DNA from: Pseudomonas sp. R5(2019)
GTDB taxonomy: Bacteria; Pseudomonadota; Gammaproteobacteria; Pseudomonadales; Pseudomonadaceae
Reading direction: 5' to 3'
Assembly: GCF_009905435.1 (NCBI RefSeq)
Contig: NZ_JAAAMT010000016.1
Span: forward strand, 43,952-107,951
DNA length: 64,000 nucleotides
The notes beneath the pieces are model-generated. The model made no database searches and was not told the DNA's origin. It saw only the letters and a list, made by a program, of their open reading frames with translations. A program made the position numbers and the translations under genes. This document shows, one piece after another, positions 44,917-54,098 of this stretch; positions within the stretch are counted from its first letter, which is position 1, and every line of letters starts with the position of its first letter.

Positions 44917-45855
44917 ATGACCCTTTCTTTTGTAGCCAAGGCCTCGGTTCTACTCCTGTTTCTCGGCAGTACGCTCTATGTGCATTTGCGCGGCAAGGCG
45001 CGTTTGCCGCTGCTGCGGCAGTTCGTCAACCATTCTGCCTTGTTCGCCCCCTACAACGCCCTGATGTACCTGTTCTCCGGCGTGCCATCCAAGCCCTATC
45101 TGGACCGCAGCAAATTCCCTGAGCTGGACCTGCTCAAGGACAACTGGGAAGTCATCCGCGAAGAGGCCATGCACCTGTTCGACGAGGGCTATATTCGCGC
45201 AGCGCAGAAGAACAACGACGCCGGTTTCGGTTCGTTCTTCAAGAAAGGCTGGAAGCGTTTCTACCTCAAGTGGTACGACAAGCCCCTGCCTTCGGCCAAC
45301 CTGCTGTGCCCGAAAACCGTCGAATTGGTCAGCAGCATTCCCAACGTCAAGGGTGCCATGTTCGCGCTGCTGCCCGGTGGCAGCCACCTGAACCCACACC
45401 GCGACCCCTTTGCCGGTTCCCTGCGTTATCACCTGGGGCTGTCCACGCCCAACTCCGATGACTGCCGCATCTACGTCGACGGCCAGGTCTACGCCTGGCG
45501 AGATGGCGAAGACGTGATGTTCGATGAAACCTACGTGCACTGGGTCAAGAACGAAACCGAACACACCCGCGTGATCCTGTTCTGCGACATCGAGCGGCCG
45601 CTGAGCAACGGCTTCATGACCCGCATCAACCGCCGTGTCAGCGCCTTCCTGGGTCGTGCCACGGCGCCGCAGAACCTGGATGACGAACGCGTTGGCGGCA
45701 TCAACCAGGCCTACGCCTGGAGCAAGAACTTCAGCAACGGTGTCAGCGACCAGGTCAAGCAATTCAAGCGCGCCAATCCCAGGTTGTATCGGATTCTGCG
45801 GCCGGTCCTGGCGGTCATCGTCCTCTATGTGATCGGTCGCTGGCTGTTCGGCTAA
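44917..45855 (+). CDS. lpxO: LpxO-like lipid A 2-hydroxylase
   Basis: This Fe(II)/2-oxoglutarate-dependent dioxygenase of the aspartyl/asparaginyl beta-hydroxylase family has 312 residues. An N-terminal membrane anchor (KASVLLLFLGSTLYVHL) and a C-terminal hydrophobic helix (ILRPVLAVIVLYVIGRWLFG) place it at the inner membrane. The iron site is visible as HLNPHRDPF, then RYHLGL, then ETYVHW with TRVILFCDIERPL for 2-oxoglutarate. LpxO adds a 2-hydroxyl to a secondary acyl chain of lipid A. The ATG at 44917 follows AAGGAG. Confidence 0.88.
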   Translation: MTLSFVAKASVLLLFLGSTLYVHLRGKARLPLLRQFVNHSALFAPYNALMYLFSGVPSKPYLDRSKFPELDLLKDNWEVIREEAMHLFDEGYIRAAQKNNDAGFGSFFKKGWKRFYLKWYDKPLPSANLLCPKTVELVSSIPNVKGAMFALLPGGSHLNPHRDPFAGSLRYHLGLSTPNSDDCRIYVDGQVYAWRDGEDVMFDETYVHWVKNETEHTRVILFCDIERPLSNGFMTRINRRVSAFLGRATAPQNLDDERVGGINQAYAWSKNFSNGVSDQVKQFKRANPRLYRILRPVLAVIVLYVIGRWLFG

Positions 45856-45874
45856 GCGCTTGGCGTCGCATCCA

Positions 45875-46849
45875 TCAGGTTTCGGGAGTAGCCAGTGCAT
45901 GCTGGAAACTCTCGAGAAATATCGTTTCGGCGTGGGTCATTCTCTGGTCGCGGTTCCAGAGCAGATGAATGTCCACGTCGACGATCCCTTCCTCGGGCGG
46001 CAGGCGCCAGAGTTGTCCGCTTTGTACCTCCGCCTCGACCGCATGGTCGGGCAGGCAACCGATACCGAAACCGGCATACACCAGCCTTCGAATCTCTTCA
46101 AAGCTTGAGGAGGAGGCGACGATCTTGCCGGTAAAGCCTTGCTGATCGCGAAACATGGCCAGTGGTGAAAGGTTTCCACCGATCTGATCGCTGGTAAAGC
46201 TGACGAAGTTCTCACCCTGCAGCGACTCCAGGGTCAAATCCTTGCGCCCGAAAAAGCGGTGCCGTTGCCCGCAGAAAAAGGCATAGCGCTCGTGCAACAG
46301 GCAGCGTTGTTCCAGCTTCGGTTGCGGAATTCGACACAGGCCCACCCCCAGCGTTGCGGTTTTTTGCAGCAGCGAACTGATGATGTCGGAGCTGCGCATG
46401 ACCTCTATCTCGAACTCCACGCGTGGGTGGCGGTGGTGGAACTCGGCGAGAAAATCGTCGTAGCGCGTCGACTGCACGCAGCTGATGGTCAGCAGCCGAA
46501 TCTTGCCGATCACATCGTCCTGCCGGGTCTCGATGGCGGCACTGAGGCGCGAGACGTTGCCATAGATATCCGAGGCGATCCGATACACCTCATCACCGGC
46601 TTCGGTCAGGTCAAAGCGCGGCCCGCGACGCTGGATCAGTGTGCACTCCAGTTGTTCTTCCAGCCGCTTGAGGGCCTGGCTCACCGCGGACTGGGTGATG
46701 TGCAGGCGTGCCGCTGCCCGGCTGATGCTGCCTTCCTGGCCGATCACCAGATAGGTGCGCAGCAGGTTCCAGTCCAGTCGGTCATTGAGAAAGCGCCGGC
46801 TGTCCCATTTTGCGGCTTGAGGCTCCGAGGGTGCGGGTGTCTGGCTCAT
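45875..46849 (-). CDS. LysR-family regulator of the adjacent catabolic cluster
   Basis: This LysR-type regulator has 324 residues. After a short Pro-rich start the helix-turn-helix is ISRAAARLHITQSAVSQALKRLEE (about residues 42-65). The inducer domain begins near IGKIRLLTISCVQST. I chose the ATG at 46849 because the longer frame translates the divergent promoter. It faces the MHS carrier gene at 47134 across 284 bases containing two TTAG/CTAA dyads, its probable operators. The last genes of the catabolic cluster are more than 7 kb away on the other side. Confidence 0.9.
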   Translation of the reverse strand: MSQTPAPSEPQAAKWDSRRFLNDRLDWNLLRTYLVIGQEGSISRAAARLHITQSAVSQALKRLEEQLECTLIQRRGPRFDLTEAGDEVYRIASDIYGNVSRLSAAIETRQDDVIGKIRLLTISCVQSTRYDDFLAEFHHRHPRVEFEIEVMRSSDIISSLLQKTATLGVGLCRIPQPKLEQRCLLHERYAFFCGQRHRFFGRKDLTLESLQGENFVSFTSDQIGGNLSPLAMFRDQQGFTGKIVASSSSFEEIRRLVYAGFGIGCLPDHAVEAEVQSGQLWRLPPEEGIVDVDIHLLWNRDQRMTHAETIFLESFQHALATPET

Positions 46850-46985
46850 TGAATCGGTCCTGTTCGGGGAAGGCGAATAACGACTGAAAAACGTTGATGG
46901 AGGCTGCACCGCCGGCCTGCCTGGCGGTTTTTGCCGGTTGATCAGTCCGTCAGCTTTTAGCCAACGCCTGAGTTGAGGTTTATGA

Positions 46986-47033
46986 ATATTAGCGTGGCTA
47001 ATATAGTGCATAAGAATTAGAAAATTGACTAAT
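46986..47033. promoter_or_regulatory. Two adjacent TTAG/CTAA dyads, probable LysR operators
   Basis: ATATTAGC (46986-46993) and GCTAATAT (46997-47004) form a perfect eight-base dyad with a three-base spacer. A second dyad ATTAG (47016-47020) and CTAAT (47029-47033) with the same core lies 11 bases further. Both sit in the divergent region between the LysR gene and the first carrier gene, as expected for recognition and activation sites. Confidence 0.65.
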
Positions 47034-47133
47034 TATTGGCCGGGCGCGATAAAGACGCAAGAGCGCCATCAGAGCGCAACCGGACTAGCCAAGTTCTGAC
47101 TGCCTTTACAAGTAATCGAAAAAGGGCCCTGCG

Positions 47134-48435
47134 ATGCACACGTCTTCCAACCAGCCACGCCGAGCGGCGGCGGCTGCCTTTATTGGCACCACCATCGAGT
47201 TCTACGATTTCTATATCTACGCCATGGCGGCGGCACTGGTATTGGGCCAGGTGTTTTTCCCAAGCACAGTTCCAGGGGTCAGCACCCTCGCGGCATTCGG
47301 CACCTTCGCCGTGGGCTTTATCGCCCGGCCCATGGCCGGCATGGTTTTCGGCCATCTGGGCGATCGTCTGGGGCGCAAGAAAATGCTCCTGTTCACCATG
47401 GTGCTGATGGGCCTGGCCACCACCTGCATCGGCCTGTTGCCCAGCTATGCCAGCGCCGGCATCTGGGCCCCGATCGGGCTGGTAGCGCTGCGTATCGTTC
47501 AGGGCATTTCCGTGGGCGGCGAATGGGGCGGTGCGGTGTTGATGGCCAGCGAACATGCGCCGGCCAAGCGCAAGACTTTCTACGCCTCCTTTGCCCAATT
47601 GGGCAGCCCGGCGGGTTTGCTGTTGGCCTTGATCGCCTTTCGGCTGGTGTCTTCACTCGATCAGGCTGATTTTCTCGACTGGGGCTGGCGCCTGCCGTTC
47701 CTGGTCAGCGGCCTGTTGATGCTGGTGGGTCTGGCGATTCGCTTCGGGGTCGAGGAGTCGCCCGAGTTCAAGGCGGTCCGCGAACAGGATCAGACGGCGA
47801 AATACCCGGTGCTGGAAGTGGTGCGTACCTGCTGGCGGCAGATCGTTTTCGCCGCCCTGGCGGTGACCATCGGCTCGGCGGGGTTCTTTTTCACCAACAC
47901 CTTCATGATCACCTATGTCACCCAATATCAGGGCATCGCTCGCTCGACGATTCTCGACTGTCTGTTTCTGGTGACTGTCTTGCAGTTTCTCTCCCAGCCA
48001 CTGGCGGCGTTGCTCGCCGAGCGAGTCGGCACCGAGCGCTTTCTCAAGTGTGTGGCGCTGTTGTGCATGCTCGTGCCTTACCCGATGTTCATGCTGGTCG
48101 GCACCCAGAACCTGGTGTTGATGACCCTCGGTATCGCCATGGCGGTCGTGACCTTGTCGGCGCTGTATGCAGTGATTGCCGGTTACATGTGCGAAGCCTT
48201 TCCGACCCGGCTGCGTTACTCGGGGATCTCGATGTCCTATCAGTTGATCAGCACCCTTGCCGGCGGCTCAACCCCCTTGATCGGCACCTTGCTGGCCACC
48301 CGCTTTGAAGGTCAATGGTTACCGCTGGCGGTGTTCTTCACCTTCCTTTCGGTACTTTCCCTGATCGGGATTTGTGGCCTGGCCCGCCTGCGTGGCAACG
48401 CGGCGCCTGCAGCCCGTCCCGCCATCGCACACTAA
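47134..48435 (+). CDS. MHS-type MFS carrier, first of the catabolic cluster
   Basis: This metabolite:H+ symporter-like major facilitator has 433 residues. It has the hallmark FIGTTIEFYDFYIYAMAAAL near residue 17, GHLGDRLGRKKML near residue 87, and RIVQGISVGGEWGGAVLMASEHAP near residue 123. It probably imports a small carboxylate or amino-carboxylate substrate of the cluster. It is divergent from the LysR regulator and 13 bases from the aldolase gene. Confidence 0.9.
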   Translation: MHTSSNQPRRAAAAAFIGTTIEFYDFYIYAMAAALVLGQVFFPSTVPGVSTLAAFGTFAVGFIARPMAGMVFGHLGDRLGRKKMLLFTMVLMGLATTCIGLLPSYASAGIWAPIGLVALRIVQGISVGGEWGGAVLMASEHAPAKRKTFYASFAQLGSPAGLLLALIAFRLVSSLDQADFLDWGWRLPFLVSGLLMLVGLAIRFGVEESPEFKAVREQDQTAKYPVLEVVRTCWRQIVFAALAVTIGSAGFFFTNTFMITYVTQYQGIARSTILDCLFLVTVLQFLSQPLAALLAERVGTERFLKCVALLCMLVPYPMFMLVGTQNLVLMTLGIAMAVVTLSALYAVIAGYMCEAFPTRLRYSGISMSYQLISTLAGGSTPLIGTLLATRFEGQWLPLAVFFTFLSVLSLIGICGLARLRGNAAPAARPAIAH

Positions 48436-48448
48436 AACAGGAGTTTCC

Positions 48449-49204
48449 ATGAGCAAGCCGTACACCTTCAGCGATACCGAATGGCAGGCCCGCTGCGAAC
48501 TGGCAGCCCTGTACCGGATGATTGCGCACTTTCGCATGACCGACCTGATCGATACGCACATCACCCTGCGTATTCCGGGGCCGGAGCATCATTTCCTGAT
48601 CAACCGCTACGGGGTCATTTTCGACCGCATGAAAGCCTCGGATCTGGTCCGCATCGACCAGCAGGGCCGGGTGATCGACAGTCACGGTGGTGAGCAACGG
48701 GTGAACGCCGCAGGTTTCGTCATCCACTCTGCCATCCATATGGCGCGCCCGGACCTGAACTGCGTGATCCATACCCACACCGCCGCCGGTATGGCAGTGG
48801 CCGCCCAGAAGCAGGGGCTGTTGCCGATCAGCCAGCATGCGCTGAAGTTCTATGGCAAGTTGGCGTATCACACCTATGAAGGCATCGCCCTATCGCTGGA
48901 GGAACGTGAGCGGTTGATCGCCGATCTCGGCCCGCACAAGGCCATGATTTTGCGCAACCACGGGCTGCTCGTGGGCGGCAGGAGCGTCGCCGAGGCCTTC
49001 CATGAGATCCACTTTCTGGAGCGTGCCTGCCAGGCCCAGGTCCAGGCGTTGGCGGGGGGAAGCGAGTTGCACTACCCGAGCGAAAGCGTCTGCCGTCATA
49101 CCGCCGAGCAATTCGAGCGTGACGATGCCGAAGAAATCGTCGCGTTGAGCTGGGAAGCCGCACTGACCCTGATCCAATCCCAACGCGAGTCGTACTGCTC
49201 ATGA
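48449..49204 (+). CDS. Class II aldolase/adducin-family protein
   Basis: This zinc-dependent aldolase-like protein has 251 residues. It shows a HITLRIPG segment near residue 35, the zinc histidines in VIHTHTAAGMAVA near residue 110, and the third site in MILRNHGLLVGG near residue 172. The family includes fuculose-phosphate aldolase, ribulose-phosphate epimerase and several decarboxylases acting on hydroxy-oxo acids. AGGAG precedes the ATG at 48449. It overlaps the dehydrogenase gene by four bases, so the two products probably act on consecutive intermediates. Confidence 0.87.
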   Translation: MSKPYTFSDTEWQARCELAALYRMIAHFRMTDLIDTHITLRIPGPEHHFLINRYGVIFDRMKASDLVRIDQQGRVIDSHGGEQRVNAAGFVIHSAIHMARPDLNCVIHTHTAAGMAVAAQKQGLLPISQHALKFYGKLAYHTYEGIALSLEERERLIADLGPHKAMILRNHGLLVGGRSVAEAFHEIHFLERACQAQVQALAGGSELHYPSESVCRHTAEQFERDDAEEIVALSWEAALTLIQSQRESYCS

Positions 49205-50130
49205 ACACTGTGGTCCTGTTGGCGACCGATGAGGGTTTGCTGGCCTCGCTCAAGCGCTCTTTCCAACGCGAAGCGCCGGAACTTGAAGTGGTACTGGCCG
49301 ATGAGCCGGGTGCACAGCGTGCCGAGGTCGCCGCCTGCTGGTTTCCGCCTGCCGGCAGCCTGGCGCGGTTGCCGAACCTGAAACTGATTCATTCGGTCGC
49401 GGCCGGTATCGATCACCTGCAGCACGACCCGCAACGCCCGGCGTTGCCGGTGTGTCGCGTGGTCGATCCGGGCCATCGCCAGGGCATGACCGAGTACGTG
49501 CGTTGGGCGGTGATTCACTATCACCGGGGTTTTGACCAGGTCCTGCGCCAGCACCGGGAACAGCAATGGCAGCGGCCGGTTCAGCGCGCAGCGGCCAGCT
49601 TCAAGGTCGGCGTCATGGGGTTGGGCTCGCTGGGCAGTGCGATAGCCAGCGATTTGGCCGGCGCCGGCTACACCGTTCGTGGTTGGGCGCGCACCGGCAA
49701 GCATCTGGAAAAGGTCACCACCTACAAGGGCCAGGAGGATTTTGCAGCGTTTCTCGATGGGCTCGATCTGCTGGTCAACCTGCTGCCGCTGACCGACGCC
49801 ACTCGGGGCATTTTGTGTCGTGAAACCTTCGCGGCACTGGCGCCTGGCGCGGCCATCGTCAACTGCGGTCGCGGCCAGCATGTGCTGGCCGACGATCTTG
49901 CCCAAGCCCTGGCCTGCGGTCAGTTACGGGGCGCGATGCTCGATGTGTTCGAAAAAGAGCCGCTGGCGGCCGAGCATCCGCTCTGGACCTTGCCCGGCGT
50001 CATCGTGACCCCGCACATGGCTTCAGCCGCCAGCCATGACTGCATTGCCCGCCAGGTCGCGGAAAACGTCCGACGCTTGAGCCAGGGCGAACCGCTGCTC
50101 AACACCGTCAGTGTTGCCCTGGGCTACTGA
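49201..50130 (+). CDS. 2-hydroxyacid dehydrogenase (GhrA-like)
   Basis: This NAD(P)-dependent glyoxylate/hydroxypyruvate reductase-type enzyme has 309 residues. The dinucleotide motif is GVMGLGSLGSAIASDL near residue 138. The active-site Arg is in NCGRGQHV, the Glu in FEKEPLAAEHPL, and the His in VTPHMAS. It is translationally coupled to the class II aldolase. It would reduce a 2-oxo acid or oxidise a 2-hydroxy acid in the pathway. Confidence 0.89.
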   Translation: MNTVVLLATDEGLLASLKRSFQREAPELEVVLADEPGAQRAEVAACWFPPAGSLARLPNLKLIHSVAAGIDHLQHDPQRPALPVCRVVDPGHRQGMTEYVRWAVIHYHRGFDQVLRQHREQQWQRPVQRAAASFKVGVMGLGSLGSAIASDLAGAGYTVRGWARTGKHLEKVTTYKGQEDFAAFLDGLDLLVNLLPLTDATRGILCRETFAALAPGAAIVNCGRGQHVLADDLAQALACGQLRGAMLDVFEKEPLAAEHPLWTLPGVIVTPHMASAASHDCIARQVAENVRRLSQGEPLLNTVSVALGY

Positions 50131-50183
50131 TAACCACACCGGGCTTGGTTCGCAAGCCCGTTCGTTCAAGCAAGGTGACACCT

Positions 50184-51416
50184 ATGTTGAAAATCAATGC
50201 GCACAGGCTGTGGGACAGCCTGATGGAAATGGCCAAGGTGGCGCCAACCGAAAAGGGCGGCAATTGCCGGCTGGCCCTGTCGATGGAAGACCGTGCCGGA
50301 CGTGAGTTGTTCGCCGGCTGGTGCCGCGAGGCGGGAATGAGTGTCAAGGTCGACCGTATCGGCAACCTGTTCGCCTGCCGCCCGGGCCTGGACCCGGAGG
50401 CATTGCCGGTGGTGATGGGCAGCCATCTGGACACACAACCCAAGGGCGGGCGTTTTGACGGGATCTATGGCGTGCTGGCGGGGCTTGAAGTGGTGCGCCG
50501 TTTGAACGACGACGACATTCAGACGCAAAAACCACTGGAAATCGCGGTCTGGACCAACGAAGAAGGCGCCCGTTTCACCCCGGCCATGCTCGGTTCGGCG
50601 GTGTTTACCGGCAACCTTGAACTGGCCGCCGGTCTGGCTTGCAGTGATGCCAGCGGTGTCAGCGTGGCCCAGGCGCTGGAACGGAGCGGATACGCCGGCA
50701 GCGAGCCATTGGGGCGCCCGTTCGATGCCTACTTCGAGGCGCATATCGAACAAGGGCCGATTCTGGAAGACAACGGCGTGCCGGTCGGTGTGGTCACCGG
50801 TGGCCAGGCCATCTGCTGGTTGGACGTGCAGGTTGATGGCATTCCCGCCCATGCCGGCACCACGCCGATGCCGCTGCGCAAGGACGCCTTGTTCGGGGTG
50901 GCACAGATGATCGCGGCACTGGAGCAACTGGCCGACGATTTCGCCCCCAAAGGCCTGGTGACCGTCGGCCAGCTGGACATCGCCCGCTCCTCGCGCAACA
51001 CCATCCCGGGGAAAGTGAATTTCACCGTCGATCTGCGCCATCACCTGGACACGCAGATCGACGCCATGGAGCGCACGGCGCGCGAGGTGCTGGTCAGCAT
51101 CGCCGAACAGCGCGGCCTGAACTTGACCGTCAGCCGGCATTGGTTCAGCCCGGCAACACCGTTCGACCCAGCCTGTATCCAGGCGGTGCGCACGGCGGTC
51201 GAAGGGTTGGGCTATGACCATCAGGATATCGTCAGTGGAGCCGGCCACGACGCCATTCACCTGGCCCGGCATTGCCCGACCACCATGGTATTTATTCCCT
51301 GCGTTGGCGGCTTGAGCCACAACGAAGCGGAAATGGCCTTGCCCGATGACGTGGCCAAAGGCGCCGATGTCTTGCTCAATGCCGTATGGGCTCGAGCGGA
51401 ACACATCGCCGGTTAG
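50184..51416 (+). CDS. M20-family hydantoinase/carbamoylase
   Basis: This zinc or manganese amidohydrolase of the M20 hydantoinase/N-carbamoylase subgroup (AllC, UraC, HyuC types) has 410 residues. Metal-site segments are GSHLDTQPKGGRFDG near residue 80, WTNEEGARF near residue 123, and FEAHIEQGPIL near residue 186. A dimerisation lid is followed by GAGHDAIHL and GGLSHNEAE. The family removes a carbamoyl group from an N-carbamoyl amino acid or allantoate-like ureide, giving ammonia, CO2 and an amine. This makes a ureido or carbamoylated acid the likely substrate of the cluster. Confidence 0.88.
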   Translation: MLKINAHRLWDSLMEMAKVAPTEKGGNCRLALSMEDRAGRELFAGWCREAGMSVKVDRIGNLFACRPGLDPEALPVVMGSHLDTQPKGGRFDGIYGVLAGLEVVRRLNDDDIQTQKPLEIAVWTNEEGARFTPAMLGSAVFTGNLELAAGLACSDASGVSVAQALERSGYAGSEPLGRPFDAYFEAHIEQGPILEDNGVPVGVVTGGQAICWLDVQVDGIPAHAGTTPMPLRKDALFGVAQMIAALEQLADDFAPKGLVTVGQLDIARSSRNTIPGKVNFTVDLRHHLDTQIDAMERTAREVLVSIAEQRGLNLTVSRHWFSPATPFDPACIQAVRTAVEGLGYDHQDIVSGAGHDAIHLARHCPTTMVFIPCVGGLSHNEAEMALPDDVAKGADVLLNAVWARAEHIAG

Positions 51417-51445
51417 TAGCAACGCTTAACAATAACAAGTGAACA

Positions 51446-51503
51446 CCCTGACGCCGTTTGAACGGCGCCAGCGAGCGCTTGCGCCTGAAAACAGGCGTCA
51501 GGG
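51446..51503. other. Highly structured intergenic segment before the second carrier gene
   Basis: CCCTGACGCC (51446-51455) and GGCGTCAGGG (51494-51503) are perfect ten-base complements. They enclose further hairpins, GCCGTT/AACGGC and CGCCTG-AAAA-CAGGCG, and a near-palindromic GCGAGCGCTTGC. It could be a multi-branched RNA element or a REP-like unit. There is no T run, so it is not a standard terminator. Confidence 0.5.
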
Positions 51504-51590
51504 CCAACTTGCCTGCGATTTCAGTACTGCCAAGTAAACACAATAACTAAAACCGTGCCGCGTATTTAAACGCGCCCACAGGAGAACTCC

Positions 51591-52940
51591 ATGAGTCATT
51601 CCACAACTACTTGCAGTGATACGCTTGAACCCAAGCAAACCGTCAATATGAAGAAAGTGGCGGTTGCCAGTGTGATTGGCACCACCGTTGAATGGTATGA
51701 CTTGTTTGTGTTTGCCACTGCTTCGGCGCTGGTCTTCAACAAAATCTTCTTTCCCGACTTCGATGCCTTGATTGGCACTTTGTTGGCGTTCGGCACTTTT
51801 GCCTCGGCGTATGTGGCCCGCATTATCGGCGCTGCACTGTTTGGTCATTTCGGTGACCGACTGGGGCGCAAGTCGATGTTGTTAGTGTCATTGCTGACGA
51901 TGGGGGCGGCCACGTTCGCCATCGGCTTGTTGCCGGACTACGCAACCATCGGTATCTGGGCACCGATCCTGCTGCTGACCTTAAGGGTGATTCAGGGCCT
52001 GGCCCTGGGTGGCGAGTGGGGCGGGGCGGTGTTGATGGCCGTCGAACATGCGCCTGCCAACCAGCGCGGGCTCTACGGCTCGTGGGTACAGATTGGTGTG
52101 CCGGCCGGGACCATGATCGCCAACCTGGCGTTCCTGGTGATCGCTGCCGTGCTGCCACAGGAAGACCTGCTGAGCTGGGGCTGGCGAGTGCCATTTCTGG
52201 CCAGTGTGCTGCTGATCGCCGTGGGCCTGTACATCCGCCTGAACATCACCGAAACGCCGGCTTTCGACAAGGTCAAAAAATCTGATACGCAAGTGAAACT
52301 GCCGCTGGCCGAAGTCATGCGCAAGTACTGGAAGCAGGTGTTGCTGGGCGGCATTGCAACCATGTCCACCGGTGCTTCGTACAACATCATTGTTGCCTTC
52401 GGCCTGACTTACGGCACTCAGACCCTGGGTTTCAGCCGCAGCGTCATGCTCACTGTGGTGTTGTTGTCGTGCGCTTTGTGCGTGGTGCTGCTGCCGGTGT
52501 TCGGTGCGCTGTCTGACCGCTATGGACGCAAGCCGATCATCATCGCCGGCATCGTCGGCGAGGCGTTGGTGGCCTTCCCGCTGTTCTGGCTGATGGACAC
52601 ACGCGAGCTGCCGCTGGTGATCCTCGGCTACGGCTTGCTGATGACCGCCTTTGCCGCCAACTACGGCCCCATCGCCACCTTCCTCGCCGAGCTGTTCGGC
52701 ACGGGTGTGCGCTACTCGGGCCTGTCGATCAGCTACATGCTTTCCGGCCTGTTGGGCAGCGCCGCGACCCCGATTGTCACCACCGCCTTGTTGTCGGCGA
52801 CCGGCAAGGGCTCGTCCGTGGCCTGGTACCTGATCGGCAGCGCGGTCGTGTCATTGCTGGCGCTGTTGCTGCTCAGTGAAACCTTCAAGAAAGACATCGC
52901 CAAGGTCAATTCCGGGGCTTCGAACGCGGCCCGCGCCTGA
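51591..52940 (+). CDS. MHS-type MFS carrier, second of the catabolic cluster
   Basis: This second metabolite:H+ symporter-like carrier has 449 residues. Hallmarks are VIGTTVEWYDLFVFATASAL near residue 25, GHFGDRLGRKSML near residue 85 and VIQGLALGGEWGGAVLMAVEHAP near residue 125. An AGGAG ribosome binding site precedes the ATG. It differs clearly from the first carrier of the cluster, so the pair may import different substrates or a substrate and its analogue. Confidence 0.9.
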   Translation: MSHSTTTCSDTLEPKQTVNMKKVAVASVIGTTVEWYDLFVFATASALVFNKIFFPDFDALIGTLLAFGTFASAYVARIIGAALFGHFGDRLGRKSMLLVSLLTMGAATFAIGLLPDYATIGIWAPILLLTLRVIQGLALGGEWGGAVLMAVEHAPANQRGLYGSWVQIGVPAGTMIANLAFLVIAAVLPQEDLLSWGWRVPFLASVLLIAVGLYIRLNITETPAFDKVKKSDTQVKLPLAEVMRKYWKQVLLGGIATMSTGASYNIIVAFGLTYGTQTLGFSRSVMLTVVLLSCALCVVLLPVFGALSDRYGRKPIIIAGIVGEALVAFPLFWLMDTRELPLVILGYGLLMTAFAANYGPIATFLAELFGTGVRYSGLSISYMLSGLLGSAATPIVTTALLSATGKGSSVAWYLIGSAVVSLLALLLLSETFKKDIAKVNSGASNAARA

Positions 52941-52972
52941 CTCTTTTTCCTTTCAATCGCAGAGACAACGCC

Positions 52973-53380
52973 ATGCTCAGAATTCAGGCAGCTCCAGGCA
53001 CCATTGGCCCCGTGGGGCCTTACTCACAGGCCGTGATCAGCGGCAACCTGGTCTTTACCGCCGGGCAAATCCCGGCCGTTGGCGCGCTCGACGAGCAGCC
53101 GGCCAGTTTTACCGAGCAGGTGCGGCAAACCTTGATGAACCTCGAAGCCATTCTGCTCGAGGCCGGCTCCAGCCTGAGCCAGATCGTCAAGCTCAATGCC
53201 TACCTGACCGATGTGGCTCAACTGGAGCCGTTCAATCGGGTTTATCGCGAGGTGCTCGGGCATGCGCCGCCGGCTCGCACCACCGTCTGCGTTGCGCTCT
53301 GGGGCGTTGCGCTGGAGATCGACTGCATCGCCGAACTGATCCCCCGTCAACAGGAGAGCAACGATGCATTCTGCTCTTGA
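52973..53380 (+). CDS. RidA-family protein (YjgF/YER057c/UK114)
   Basis: This RidA-family protein has 135 residues, with GPVGPYSQAVISGNLVFTAGQIP near residue 12 and the conserved arginine in PPARTTVCVAL. RidA proteins hydrolyse reactive enamine/imine intermediates to oxo acids and ammonia. Within this cluster it probably clears an imine formed after carbamoyl or amine removal. It overlaps the RraA-like gene by 17 bases. Confidence 0.88.
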   Translation: MLRIQAAPGTIGPVGPYSQAVISGNLVFTAGQIPAVGALDEQPASFTEQVRQTLMNLEAILLEAGSSLSQIVKLNAYLTDVAQLEPFNRVYREVLGHAPPARTTVCVALWGVALEIDCIAELIPRQQESNDAFCS

Positions 53381-53990
53381 GCCAGGCCTGATCGAGCGCT
53401 TGATGGAAGTCAGCTTCCCGACCCTTGGGCACTTTCTTGAAGACGGCTTTATCGACCCGGGCATTCGCGCGATGGTGCCGGACATCAAGCTGGTGGGCAG
53501 GGCGGTGACCCTGCGCATTGCCGAGGGCGAGGCGATCCCGGTCAACCGCGCGCTGGCGCTGCTGCAACCGGGCGATGTGCTGGTCATCGACACCGGCAAT
53601 GACCCTCGGCACGCCTGTGTCGGCGCGGTCACCGCCTGCGCCGCTCAGAGTCGTGGGGCCCGCGGCGTTGTGGTCGATGGCGTGGTCACCGACATCAAGG
53701 AGCTGAGAGAAACCGGGCTGCCGGTGTTCGCCCGTGGCACCAGCGTGCTCACCACCAAGCTGGTCGATCGAGGCAGCAGTGCGATCAACCAGCCCATCCG
53801 TTGTGGTGGGGTCACGGTGTTCCCCGGCGATCTGGTGCTGGCCGACGACAACGGCGTACTGGTGCTCGACCCGTCGGTGGCGCGCGGGATCATCGATCGT
53901 GCGCTGGCCTCTGACCTTGCCGAACCCGAGCTGTTGGCACGCCTGCGTACAGGCGAACCGGTGGAGCAGGTGCTGCAGGTCAAGGCCTGA
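53364..53990 (+). CDS. RraA-like aldolase/decarboxylase
   Basis: This 208-residue protein of the RraA/HMG-aldolase family includes 4-hydroxy-4-methyl-2-oxoglutarate aldolase and oxaloacetate decarboxylase activities. The family core is RGARGVVVDGVVTDIKEL near residue 95, with PVFARGTSV following and GDLVLADDNGVLVL near residue 155. The presence of the conserved D-x-G and Arg favours enzymatic function over the RNase E-inhibitor role. The start lies inside the end of the RidA gene. Confidence 0.85.
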   Translation: MHSALEPGLIERLMEVSFPTLGHFLEDGFIDPGIRAMVPDIKLVGRAVTLRIAEGEAIPVNRALALLQPGDVLVIDTGNDPRHACVGAVTACAAQSRGARGVVVDGVVTDIKELRETGLPVFARGTSVLTTKLVDRGSSAINQPIRCGGVTVFPGDLVLADDNGVLVLDPSVARGIIDRALASDLAEPELLARLRTGEPVEQVLQVKA

Positions 53991-54098
53991 CCGAAGTCTG
54001 TATCGCAGCCGGTCGCCAAGCGGCCGGCTGCACTTAAAACAATAACGATGCCGTTGCTATTTGGTCTGCCGCCCATTTGAAAGGCTAGAGGCGCTTGA

